Both the position numbers and the translations under genes were made by a program. Positions 35,744 to 47,037 of a DNA stretch of 64,000 nucleotides are shown one piece after another. Each line of letters opens with the position of its first letter. Positions within the stretch are counted from its first letter, which is position 1. A model generated the notes under the pieces. That model was not told the origin of the DNA. It was given only the letters and a program-made list of their open reading frames with translations, and did no database searches. The stretch is from NCBI GenBank assembly GCA_029747015.1, contig JAKOGI010000001.1:3279001-3343000 (forward strand), read 5' to 3'. Origin of the DNA: Carnegiea gigantea (lineage: Eukaryota > Streptophyta > Magnoliopsida > Caryophyllales > Cactaceae).

Positions 35744-38700
35744 AGCTGTCTCTCTCTCCCACCCAGAAAGCAAAAGGCTGTCGTTTCAGAAAGAAAGAGA
35801 ATTTCAGAGAGGGGATGTGGTGAAATTCAGAGGAAAAGTGCTACGTTATCAGAAGAGGAGATATTTGGAGAAGAAAGTAAAGCATATTCGAGGAAGAAAG
35901 ATAGACTCTTTCGGTTTAAATTTTTTCCTTTTTTAAAGAAAAAAGTTTAATGGGCCCGGATTTTTGAAGCCGGAGTCAGAAAAGTGCACAACGTGCAGGG
36001 GGCCACCGCCCACCGACGGGGGATGATGAAGTGCTATGAATTTGGCTTCGCTGTTGTCGCGCGTGGATACCCTTGTCGTTGTGCTGGTGGAAGGGCGTTC
36101 TCGTTTGGAGTCAAGCGCGTGTGTATCACGCGAAGCAGAAAGAGGGACAGCTTTTGGACTTATCCAGTAGTACAATTTCTGACGTGTTGGAGGCTTTTGT
36201 GTGTGGCCAATGCCATGAAGGTCACGTGACTCACGTTCTGTCTTACTTTGCCCTTGCGATGACAAGCAAGTCTATTCGCCTACTGACTTCAATACTTATA
36301 TTATATTCTTATGGTCACATACCCTTATCAGTAGCATTGACCAATATAAAAGATTAATATATTATAAATACATATGTAAAAAAAATGTGTACATATGTAC
36401 ATGATATGAATATGTATTTTTAAAAGCGCGTAAGAAATCACCTAATAATTTTGCAAGGCTGACATATTACATTCAAATTCAATCCAAAAAAGAAGCCAAC
36501 ACAGATTTATTAGAATCATTTATCACTTACTTGTTAAAATAAAATTTTGAATTTGACTATTATAAATAAAGAAAAATTATAATCTTTTATGGTTCAACAA
36601 TGACTTAATTGTGATAAAATAAATGTCCAACAATCAAAGAACAAATCCTCAAAAACAAAGAAACAAAACTTTCTACTATGACCTTTTTCAATTTCACCAA
36701 ATTTTTATGCAATTAATTTTCATCATATTGTCATAAACTATGAAAATTCAATTACTGTGTTTAAATAATTTTTGAATTTAAAACTAATATTCTATAAAGC
36801 TGAAATTTCTTCTTTTTGTACACCTTTTCTTATTTTATTTCTCTAAGTTGCCATAGGTTTTTTAAAATTTTCGGATTTTATGCTATAAAACTTCCTACGT
36901 CACTGCGGGCCTTTGAGTTGGGCCTCGGCGAATTTGAGCCTTAGAAGCTTTGCTTGAAAGACCTCTATTTCTTCATCATCATTTCCCATTAGCAGCCCAG
37001 CCCAGCCCAGCCCATGGAGGCCACTATCAAGCAACCACAGCCCGTTCATCATCCATCATCGGCTGGCAGCGTATCTCACTTTCATAAACAGCCCACGTAA
37101 CCGCCACCTCCCCCCCCCCCCCCCTTTTTCGGGGTTGTGTAATTAAATTTTTGTTTTGTTAAATTGGTTAGTTTAATTGTACAGACTAATTAGAATATGT
37201 CTAGGTCAGTTAGATTGGTCATTGCTTGGCTTTTATTATTTTGTCATTCAACAAGTAGAGTTTTATGAACTTGAAAAAATAAACAGTACAAAATTACATT
37301 TATAGGGTTATTTTTTGTTTTTATTTTTAATGTAACTTCCATCAAGCACGTGTTAATTTAATCAAAGATTTTGTGTACTTGTGATAAGGCTATTGATAAA
37401 TAATACATTCTTAATCGAATTTAATCACATATGCAGCATTGTTTTTGTGGCACTCATCTTTCCTTGTGAAAGATTAGAGATTTAAACTTTACCACCGGCA
37501 ACAGTTCCCTTGCATTTTTCCTCCCTGCATGCAGACTTCTTATTCGTGCTCCTTGAACCAAATGGTTGGGGCTTTACTTTAAAAACCGAAATGAACAAGT
37601 TATCTCACATAATATTTAATGAGATATGTGATCATTTCTATAATCGAACCGTACATCAAGGTCCTATTTTTTTTATATGTAAATCATAAAATAAGAAGTT
37701 GTTAAAAGTTATATGAATTATAACTTGTAAACCCTTAAAAAAAAATCTAATTACAAGTAGGGTTGTTGATTTACTAATTACCCAAAAAAAAAAAAAAAAC
37801 AAAGCTCCTTATCCACAGTGGATTGCCGGCAAGGCCAAAACTGAAATGCATTAATGAGTGGCACGCCGATTATAGCCATTGTTTGTGAAGTTCCATCCAT
37901 CAATAATAATAGAGAGATGGACAGTACGCCCAGGTGGAATTGAGCCGGTATAACTTAGTCAGCAATAACAACGTGATCCCAAATTATCATTTTTAGGGGG
38001 CCCCAGCATTGTGTAAAATCAGTGGATGGCAGACACTGCACCTTGAATCTATAATGATTCACCACTTTGCAAGCGAAGGAGAAGACGGCTACACTACTAC
38101 TAGTAGGCATGGCATGGGAATCGAATGCCAGGTACTCACTAGTGAACTCCAGCTGCACTTACATCGAACTATGATCATCGGCTGGAAATCCTTTCAAAGA
38201 AAAAGCAACTTTCAGGAGCTTATTGTCAATAAATTCATTCAATCTTTTGAGAGAAAAATCAACTTTCACAACTCATTGAAAATAAATTCATTCAACCAAA
38301 AAAAATTATGATGAATTAAAGAAAATAACTAGATTGAAAATAGGTCTGATATCAAACAGATGATGTTAAGATAACATAGTACACCTTTAACTAATTACGT
38401 AGAACTGACAAAGTATTATAACAATAGGTTAAACTTTACAAAAGAAAAGCACGCACAATGTTTACAAATGCTGTAAAATTGGACCATTATGAGTAAACTA
38501 ATAGATTAGGAAGGATGCTATGAGTGCGTTCCAACTAGAATCCAAACAAGCATTGCTTAAATAAACTAAACGTGGATCGTTTATAATGTCACTCATCTTG
38601 TATAATCCTATACGATACGAGGCAATACAGCTGAATGATCCAAATTTAGCTCTGCTAAAATGATGTGCATTAAAACTAATTAATCAAATGAATCCAATTA

Positions 38701-39050
38701 AATTGGTGAAATTATTATTATTACTCTTTGGTTTTTAGGCCTCTATTTACTAGAATCGAGTTATTATTGTCCACAAATATATGACTGCTTCTCACAATTT
38801 TTTCGTTTAGATTAAATTTTTTTAAACTTAAGATCTAATTTAACAAAAATAAGTGTTAAAGACTTTTTAAACTAGTATGTATTAATTAAAGTATTGAAAG
38901 AGTAGTGTCAGTTGATGAACCTAATTTGCTGACCTTATATTCCCCCCCCCCCCCTTCCCTTCCCCCTTGGGCTCTAATTTTGTCCACTAATAACTGCACC
39001 ATAGTTCGTAAAGTGATTGACTTTGTGGCCCTAATCCAGCCTTGTAGTTG
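35744..39050. other. ACBP promoter side and AT-rich spacer
   Basis: The stretch 35744-36350 should hold the ACBP leader and promoter. After 36.35 kb the DNA is AT-rich, with short CCCAG repeats at about 36994-37013, a C run near 37110 and a C12 run near 38943. A 28-codon frame at 37013-37099 is not supported. No other gene is seen. Confidence 0.5.
36221..36230. promoter_or_regulatory. Perfect palindromic G-box GTCACGTGAC
   Basis: A 10-bp palindrome with the CACGTG core about 480 bp before the ACBP start codon. CACGTG is the bZIP/bHLH (ABA, light, PIF/HY5-type) binding site in plants. Confidence 0.5.
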
Positions 39051-39054
39051 TCGT

Positions 39055-39061
39055 TATATAT
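39055..39061 (+). promoter_or_regulatory. TATA box of the small zinc-finger gene
   Basis: TATATAT, preceded by GT, lies about 160 nt before the ATG; a leader of about 130 nt is expected. Confidence 0.4.
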
Positions 39062-39218
39062 GCGGCGTTCACTCGTTTCGTGCTCGTCAAGGCCTAAGAC
39101 TTTGCGTCGGAGCAGTCTATTTTTTCTCCCTCTTCCTTCTCCACGCCGCTGTGGTGGATCGTCTTCCAGACGCAACCCAGAATCCCAAGTCTGAATCTTT
39201 GAGAGGAAGATTATCATC

Positions 39219-40655
39219 ATGGGAGGAGGTAATGGCCAGAAAGCCAAGATGGCCCGCGAGAGGAACATGGAGAAGAATAAGTCTTCCAAAGGTGCGTCTT
39301 TTTCCTCTCTTTTAACGATTTTGCTGCTGCTAGCTTCAATTCTTGCTATCACTTGTCTGAAATTGCCCGAAATTTGATGGGTTTTCTCCAATTTTGGTTA
39401 TCTTGCAGGTAGCCAGCTCGAAACCAACAAGAAAGCCATGAACATCCAGGTAACCCTAAAACTACTAGGGCTTTATGGTTAAAATTTTGTATAGTTGACG
39501 TTTTTGCCGCTTCAAGTTTGAATGTTTAGGGATTTTAGTGTTTCTTATGGTGAATGTTGTTCGAATTCCTAATGTTTGTGATTAGTATGAACGATTGATG
39601 AGCTGAGCTAATGAGGGGGAAAGAGGGTTTTATTGAGAGGGTTTTTAGCTTTTGATGGCAATTGAAAATAAATTCGATTCATAGCTGATATACGATGTCT
39701 CTAATATGATTCATGAGTCTTGACGCTGGGTTCAGATGTAGGTTTTTCGTGTTTTTGGGTACTGTTGGTGGCAACTGAGATCTGTTCTTTCTGGGATTGG
39801 TGTGATGTTTTTACCACTTGGTGCTGCTCCTGCATTAGGTGGATCTTATTCTGAGCAATTTTAGGGTGATATCTGGTCATGAGTATCCGCCTAATTATGA
39901 TTGAATAACCTGGTCTATTTTTCTCGGGGACCCTTCTATATTTTGCATTTTGTCTTCATTTCTGAGCGTTTGTGCAAATTTGTATGCGTGATTGCTATTT
40001 GAATGATGGGTATCTTAGAATCAGCCGCTTGGCCTAAAGGCAAAAGATCGCCTATTTCTAATCTCCCTGGATTAACTTAAGCATGATACTAATTTTTTGG
40101 GGGGGGGGGGGCGCGTTGGTGGTGTTTTGCTATTTAGATCATGGATCATAACATTGCCTTTCTGGACAAACATAAAACTTGATGCTTCCATGTTTTCCTT
40201 CTTGTATTCCCCTCCTCCCCCCCTCCCCCGGCATATCTTGGTGTCCGACCGAAACGGGCTGAACGGAGGGTTTGATGCAGCAGTCTTACTTGTGCTTTAT
40301 AGAGAGGCGGCTGTCAAACTTATTTTTTAAAGCCTTTGGACCCTCTGCAAGGCAAAAGAGTAAATGGCAATGTCGTGAGGCATTTTACTATACTTTGTTA
40401 TGATTAGATCTAAAATATTGTTGCAAATGCTTTTTCAAAGCTGTCTGAGAAGTAGACAATTTTTTTGGTTTCTGGTGGCATTAGCAGTAAATTTTCAGTT
40501 TTGTTTTGATGAATGGCGATTGATGTTGAACGCAGTGCAAGGTATGCATGCAAACATTCATGTGCACAACATCAGAGGTCAAGTGCAGGGAGCATGCAGA
40601 AGCGAAACATCCAAAATCTGATGTCTATGCTTGTTTTCCTCATCTTAAGAAATGA
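39219..40655 (+). CDS. Small zinc-binding protein (At2g23090 type, 4F5/zinc-finger family)
   Basis: Three exons, 39219-39291, 39409-39449 and 40536-40655, encode 77 aa. The start MGGGNGQKAKMARERNMEKN is a basic helix like the 4F5/SERF family. The junctions restore GSQLETNKKAMNIQ and then CKVCMQTFMCTTSEVKCREH, followed by AEAKHPKSDVYACFPHLKK. Cys39, Cys42, His58 and His63 form one C2H2-like zinc site. I recognise this as a very conserved plant protein close to Arabidopsis At2g23090. Its role is not established, though nucleic-acid binding is often supposed. None of the exons has a full frame of its own, so splicing is essential to see it. Splice sites CAAAG|GTGCGT, GCAG|GTAGCC, CCAG|GTAACC and CGCAG|TGCAAG are all good. 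Confidence 0.92.
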
Positions 40656-40865
40656 AAGCAGATCCTGGAGACGTATGCTCTGCTGAATTCTAAAGCCATG
40701 GTTTATAATGTGGTTTAAGTTTGGAAGTCAGTGCTGTCTTGTGTTGTGTTATAAAGGTAGCAAGTCTATATTGTTATATCATCCTTTTTAACTCGAAATT
40801 GCTGGACATCAATGCGTTGAATGTCACTTGTGTATCTTGGGGGTTATGCTATACTTCTCTCACCC

Positions 40866-40895
40866 TCCCCCCCCCCCCCCCCAAAAAAAAAAAAA
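40866..40895. repeat. Poly-C/poly-A composite run
   Basis: About 16 C residues followed directly by about 15 A residues, in the 3' flank of the small zinc-finger gene. Confidence 0.85.
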
Positions 40896-40929
40896 AACTG
40901 AAAAAGTATCATTTATAGTTGCATAGATT

Positions 40930-42150
40930 GCAGTTCATGATCCAGAGTAACACTCAATTATCAATCTTTTTTCAAATTAGCATTGAATTATATTTTTGTT
41001 CCTCAATAGCACTAAATCATCAATAATTTTTCAAAATAATATTGGGTGATTTGATAACCTAAAGTAACAGCTAATCTTGGTTTTTATTCTAATATGATTC
41101 TTATAATGATAATAATTATGATAATAGCAGTAGCAACAACAATAGTAATAATAATAATAAAACAACCCAAATACTCCCTGTCCACCACCCAGCCACTGTT
41201 GCTACCCCCTAGCCACCACTGTGTATGCCACCAAGCCCACCAGCAGCTAATGGTGCCCACCGACCACCAAACCATCAGCTAACCATTCTATTCTCGCCCT
41301 ATGTACAACCCTCCTTAGCCCCCCTTCTGTCTTTCCTCGTTCATTCCCAAACTCAAATGTCTGATTATCAAATTTTTCTATAAATTTCTCTCTCTACCTT
41401 TGGCAATTGACATCTCCTTTTCTTTAGGTAGTGTTAGTTCCTGACTTTTGTCTTCCTTCTGCATAATTCAATAAATTTACTACTTGGTGATTGATGCGAT
41501 AACTAAAGCGTTTCAAAGTGCCATTGTTAATTATGTGATAATTTTGTAACTACCAAATAAATGTCCAAATTTCACTGCTTAATCGCTTGAAATGTTCCCC
41601 CATGGATCACAACTTGCAGAAAACTCATCTCTAAATTATGCAAAAGTGCTTGGAAACCCAGATCCAAAAAGCATATAAAATGCAATAGATAAAGACCAAA
41701 AGGGGATGGGAAGATCACTTTTGCAGTTGGTTGTGGAAAGTAGTGAGTGGAGAAGGGACAAGATTAAACAGCTGCCATTTTTATCTGGTACAGCGGTACT
41801 GGGGTGAGAGTTAGGGAACAGAGAGAATAAATGGGCCATGGGAGGATTGGGTAGAGAGAGAAGGGGATGGTTAGGTGGTAGCTGGGGAGTGGAGTAGGCG
41901 TCATCGGGGGCGGTGAGCGTGGTGAACACTGGTATTGGTGATTGACGTGGACAGTGGTGGAGGGAGGGTGTGGGTGGGTTCTTTCTTAATCAATCTTCTT
42001 CTTTTTATTATTATAATTATAAAAGTAAAAATAAAAAATTACTTGCTACTCCCGATTATCAGGTCATGTAGTGCTATTGGAGAATAAAAATATAACTCAG
42101 TGCTAATTTAGAAAAAAATTGATAAGTGAATGCTAGTTTGAGCCATGACC
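40930..42150. mobile_element. Non-autonomous element with about 90-bp terminal inverted repeats (MULE-like)
   Basis: The left end (TCATGATCCAGAGTAACACT through CAATAGCACTAAATC) aligns with the complement of the right end (GTCATGGCTCAAACTAGCAT through CAATAGCACTACATG). Both share ATCAAT...AAATTAGCA and GAATTATATTTTT-like text over about 90 bp at roughly 80% identity. Inside are AAT trinucleotide repeats and a CCACC-rich stretch, with its complement GGTGG near the right, but no transposase. Long TIRs suggest a Mutator-like MITE. A clean 9-bp target duplication was not found. Confidence 0.5.
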
Positions 42151-42256
42151 TCCATATACTGTGCTCTCTTTTGTCCCCCTTGTGGTGATCATGTAGTTGT
42201 CATTAGCAAAGGTTCATGAGATGATCACCAATCATGTAGAGCGTACGCGGTATTTA

Positions 42257-42620
42257 GAGCATTCCCAGCCAGAGTTTCAGACTCTGACTTGCCACATCAA
42301 CAAAAGTTCTACAATTTTTGGAACTTGCTTTCCATCATTTCTCCAACCTATGGAACTCCAATTTTAATCATCTAATAAAAATATTTGTCATTGATCCACC
42401 TTATAACACACAATCTATTTTTTAAATCATTTAAAAATTATATACTTACTCCAAAAAAAGAAAAAACAAAAAAAATATTTTAAAAAGCTAAAAGTTACAC
42501 GCGGGGAGACACGCACAGGCGTGCTCCCCCGCGTGTCATTTTTTCCTTTTCCATTCATTTTGCAACACTTGTCAGCGTGGGGCCCGCGTTCCATTTTCAT
42601 GCCCCACGCTGCGAATGCTC
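42257..42620. mobile_element. MITE copy 1 of the GAGCATT/TTA family (364 bp)
   Basis: Starts GAGCATTCCCAGCC after TTA (42254-42256); ends GCTGCGAATGCTC before TTA (42621-42623). The complement of the end, GAGCATTCGCAGC, matches the start. The second half contains a GC-rich hairpin at 42497-42536 with arms ACACGCGGGGAGACACGC and GCGTGCTCCCCCGCGTGT. Confidence 0.75.
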
Positions 42621-43404
42621 TTATCAGCAAGCTTCTCTCACCAACCAAGCTGTGGCAACCATGGTTGCGAGCCCAAAGCACATGTCCGGACCTTGGCCGA
42701 TCTTGTTTTACCCTATAGGTGGGAGGGACCGAGGGAGGTTGGTTTAGAGGCCCTCGGAATTAAACTAAAATTCTTTACACCTTAATTGCTAGCTAGGTTG
42801 AGGTTGATAATTTTGACACAAAAAAAATACATACTACACGTTCAATTAGGTTGACAAATCTACTTCCATTATCCTTTATTTATATGGGGGCTGTGAAAAT
42901 GTTAGCTTTTATTCAATCAAGCTAAGTTGGGTTTGTGGTCTTGTGATTCTTGTGGATCTTGTGCAATAGTTGTATTATGATGATTATATTGAATTCAAAA
43001 GATTGATTTATAATGTTTCATAATTATACGTTAGTTAAAATGTTAAGTAGTTAAATGGATATCCGTATAATTCGTTACTTGTTTATATTAAACAGGTTAA
43101 TAGATTAATTTTAGGTCAATCTATTTAAAGAACCAATGAGTGCATGTTAAAATTTTCAATCTGTTCAATAAATTGGTTAGGTTTAAGTTGAAAATTTCTC
43201 AACCTGTTTAACTTTATTACGAATACAAACTCAACTGAACTTAACCTATTCAAAAGCGCTATTTCTAATCTGCTTAATGCTTGGAAGTCGATGGAGCATC
43301 GACGTACTATTATAAAAAAAAAAACAATACATTTATTGAGGTCTTAGTTCTTACAAACATCTATAGCTCGTCCATGTAACCCACCCTAGAGGATGCAAAT
43401 CATT

Positions 43405-43572
43405 GTCAATGGAGCATCTCGCACAACATTGCCACACTTATAACTTAGTACAAAATGTTCATGCCAAGATATCATTATGAATTACAGAATAAACTCGTTG
43501 CATCAAACTTACCACAAAAAGTGATGGTTTCGACTGAGGTGTGGGAGTGTTGTGCGAGATGCTCCGTTGACT
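43405..43572. repeat. Inverted repeat with 34-bp arms (possible small MITE)
   Basis: The left arm TCAATGGAGCATCTCGCACA continues to about 43440. The complement of the right arm, about 43535-43571, reads TCAACGGAGCATCTCGCACA with only a few mismatches. The loop is about 95 bp. No target duplication was recognised. Confidence 0.55.
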
Positions 43573-43736
43573 TAGTTCTTATGTCTATATTTGTATTGTG
43601 AACGTAAGACTTACGACACGTTTGAAGTGAGGACGTCATTTCTTCTTATCTTGAATCAGGTTCTGTATTTATGGGGAGTACCATTTCTCCCTTCATGAGT
43701 AATCATTTTCAGTATGCTGATTGTTAGAGTATTTTC

Positions 43737-44095
43737 AACCTAGGTTTTCATCTGGCATATCACATCATTAAAAATTTTACATTTTAAAACTTATATTCTA
43801 TTACTTTTCCAATCAATGAAACTCTAACTTAAATTATATAATAAAATATTTTATATGGACTCACTTTATAACATAATTTTTTTTTCAAATGTCAAAATAA
43901 TATTTTTTATTAAGGAAAAAAGAAAAATTAATAAAAAAATAAAAAAGTACAAAAAAGGTGGAATGGGGAAGGAACGGGCACGCGTGGAGGCCTGCGTGCC
44001 CCCCCGATTTCCCTCTGACTGGCAGAGTTTCCCTAGCACGCATGTGACACGAGGGGCCCACAAGTCCCACGTGTTCCACACGGCTGGGGACGCTC
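43737..44095. mobile_element. MITE copy 2 of the GAGCATT/TTA family (359 bp)
   Basis: Starts GAGTATTTTCAACC after TTA (43734-43736); ends GGGGACGCTC before TTA (44096-44098). The complement of the end reads GAGCGTCCCCAGCC. It carries the same AT-rich first half and a GC hairpin GGCACGC...GCGTGCC at 43978-44001. Confidence 0.7.
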
Positions 44096-44860
44096 TTATA
44101 TCTAATATGTATAACATTTCTATCTCAATTGAACCTTATCAAATTGAGGGTCGAATCAGATTGAGAGGTGGGTCATGAGGGTTGGTAGATATGATTTTCT
44201 CGACCTTGACCTCCATGCGGGTCAACATATCCTAAACCTTGGTCTTGTGGGTACCGTCAGGTCATTGGGTCAGACCCAACTCTCAAACCTTTCATAAATA
44301 GAAAATAAATTTTTCACTGTATTTATTTTTTTATTATAAAGTTCAACATTAAACATTATATAAAACAAAAGGCTAAACAATAATATAATGCTCCAAGAAA
44401 TGTATCGCAATTACAAACATTCTAATGCATAATTTAGTAATTAAAATGATTAGTTCACTAAAATGAATACTCCAAACACCATAAAGGGAGTGTTTGAAGG
44501 TTATGAACCAGTGAGATTTGGAGAGGTCAATGAAGAGGGAGGCTAAGAGGAGACAAGAAAGTAGAAAGTGAAAGAGTTTTGAACAAATGAAATCTAAAGT
44601 ATTTTGTTTTGATTTTAAATTTGAAGTTTTTTTTTTTAAATAGTGAGGGTCCGCGACTCAGGTGAGAGGCTCAAATTTTCTGTTCAAACCCAACTTTCAT
44701 TATAATCGGGTACCTTCAATTTAAGAGTCGAGGCGGATCAGAAAGAAAAAAGTCAACCCTGACTCCCATTTTCAAGAGTCGAGTCAGGATGGGTCGAGTG
44801 AAACCCGACCCGTTGAGCAGGTTTAATCCCAATTCTTTGACCACTTTTCCCCTGCTGTTA

Positions 44861-45221
44861 GAGCATTTGCAGCCAAGGACTTGCGTTCTACTTCCATGGG
44901 TCCCACTGTCATTTGGCAACTACCCATTGATTGACTTTGCACATGCTGCGTGGGGAGAAACTACAGTGCGTTCTCCCCTGCGTGCGTTCATTTATTTGTC
45001 AGTTTGCAATGTTTTTTGTTTTTCTTTTTTTCCTTCTTAAAAAAATATTATTTAGGTTATTAAAAAAAGATTTTATGTTATTAGGTGGGTTCATTATAAA
45101 TATTTTATTAATTAATTTAAGTTAGAGTTCTATGAGTTGAAGAAGTGAAGAAATGTGAGTTCCAAAAAATTAATGTGGTAGGATAGAGTTCCAAAATATG
45201 AAATATAAATCGAAAATGCTC
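44861..45221. mobile_element. MITE copy 3 of the GAGCATT/TTA family (361 bp)
   Basis: Starts GAGCATTTGCAGCC after TTA (44858-44860); ends GAAAATGCTC before TTA (45222-45224). Its GC hairpin, TGCGTGGGGAGAA...TTCTCCCCTGCGTG near 44947-44984, lies in the first half, so this copy is inverted relative to copies 1 and 2. Confidence 0.7.
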
Positions 45222-45224
45222 TTA

Positions 45225-45677
45225 AAATTGATACATCCAAAGCTGAATGTTCCTACAAAATGGAAGCCTAGCGTAGTCCATAATTAGGTAACGACCTAAT
45301 ACTTCTCATTAATTTTAGATATGTCAAAACTAGTGCTTCTCAAAATCAATTTTATTTTCTTTAGATAGTTATTTTTTGTCGCTAGGTGCTGTACCTCTAC
45401 AATTATCTCAGCAAATAGGAAGTCTTTGTCTCTAGCTACACGTCACAACCGCTGCCTTTGCTTTTATTAGTACCCTTCTTGGGTTAAGATCTCATTTTGA
45501 AAATGACCACTGCTTTCTTTCAAATGCTCCATAATAAAAACTTCACTTCCCTACTGAAAATGTTGGTAGAATTGTCACAGTAGCGTTTCCCAAAATTGTG
45601 CGCATAATTAGGTTGAATATGTTGCTTCAATCTCAGGCAACTGATGATGATATTTGTTGGCATTACCTGAACTCTCG

Positions 45678-45715
<38 letters not shown>

Positions 45716-46335
45716 TATATGTGTGTGTGTATATATACATGTGGGTGTATATATATATATATATAGACACACACACACACACGCATATAAGGTATTATGG
45801 GAGTAGATGTCCAATTCATATAATTTCATTTCATTTCCGCTTTGCATATTCGTCACAGTGGATCTAATGTATTCCATCCGTGACCTAGAAAGAAGCACGA
45901 AATTAATCATTTATGTTATGTATACATGGCCCTTCTTTCATGCTATATTTCTTTCTAAAGAACACACTACTGATTTGATCAAAATCTTTACTCATATATC
46001 TATACAGTTCAACGTATTGCATGACATGAGACATGATAAATTTTAAATTATAATTGTGTTTTGTGAAATAATTCTTCCTTTTTTTTTAATAGAGTTGGCT
46101 GTGCATACTCACAATATGTTCCTATTTTGTGGAGAATATGAGGAATTAGTCACAATTATTTTTTCAATTGTTAAAATAATCTCATTTCACTTTAAGTTGA
46201 CAATAAATTAACATGTGACATGCTATAAATAATAGTCAATTTTTCACATATATCGCTTAAAATTTGAGATTTCTGAATACAAGACTTATGATTTTATTTT
46301 ATCAATACTACTATATGTTGAAATTTTTTGAATCA
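45225..46335. other. AT-rich spacer with dinucleotide repeats
   Basis: No gene seen. It contains an (AT)n tract at about 45680-45712 and a (TG)n...(AT)n...(AC)n array at 45719-45788. Confidence 0.5.
45680..45788. repeat. AT/TG/AC microsatellite able to form a cruciform
   Basis: (AT) about 16 times, then GTGTGTGTGTATATATAC, a spacer, about 11 AT units, then GACACACACACACACACACG. The TG and AC blocks are complementary and flank an AT core. Confidence 0.85.
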
Positions 46336-46445
46336 GCCTCTCTACGGATAGGATTATCAGTAGAGGTAAGATTATCTACATCTGAATCTCCTCAAATTTA
46401 GCGAAAGCGAAACTCATATTGAAAGTTGTTGTTGCCGTTGTATTG
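46336..46445 (+). mobile_element. SINE-like copy (Au-SINE type)
   Basis: CCTCTCTACGG, AGTAGAGGTAAGATTA, CTCCTCAAAT, GCGAAAGCGAAACTCATATT and GTTGTTGTTG follow in the same order as in the minus-strand copy at 6455-6610. It lies about 600 bp before the QWRF start codon. Only the 3' half of a SINE is recognisable; no clear pol III box was confirmed. Confidence 0.45.
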
Positions 46446-46730
46446 AAAATTTTATAATCAGACTTATTTTCAAACTCAAGTATTGTTAGTAACTATGTGA
46501 GAATTAAGTTCCCGTACTCCCCTGAGCCTTGAAAGACGCGAGTCACTATCACTCACCTAAACTGGCGAGTGCAAATATCACTGACAGTTATACTCCCCAA
46601 AATTATGCTCCTAAACACTTGCTAATTTACTTACTTAGAAACTAATTACTCACATTTTACGCCTTCAACCCATCAATCTTCCGCCTCAATCCGGTTCTGT
46701 CTCTAATCTTGCGCGTCTTCAGTGTAACGG

Positions 46731-46732
<2 letters not shown>

Positions 46733-46767
<35 letters not shown>

Positions 46768-46775
46768 CCCCCTTT
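46733..46775 (+). repeat. (CT)n microsatellite and C run in the QWRF leader
   Basis: About 16 CT units followed by 8 C and TTTCTTCC, about 270 bp before the QWRF ATG. CT-rich leaders with GAGA-type repeats are common in plant promoters and 5' UTRs, so this probably lies in the core promoter or leader. Confidence 0.7.
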
Positions 46776-47037
46776 CTTCCCACCATTCTCTCTCCCCATT
46801 CAATCTCCACTCCAAGCATCATATCATCTTCCCCATTTTCTCTCTCCAAAAGCATTTGTTTCTTGCCTTGTGTTTTCCTTCTTCTTGTGGTTTTGATTGT
46901 GATTTGCTTTGCACGTCAAGCCTTGCATTCGGGGGTTGGGGTTTTGTCCGGTCCAGATAATTTGGTTTGATTCGAGGAGCGAGTTAGAGAAGAACTAGGG
47001 TTGTGTTGATGCTTCGATTTGGAGCTGCTGGTGCTCG

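Noticed and set aside
37013..37099. 28-codon frame MEATIKQPQPVHHPSS... after CCCAG repeats
   Set aside because: Looks start-like but has no splice donor leading to a larger frame and no similarity that I recognise.
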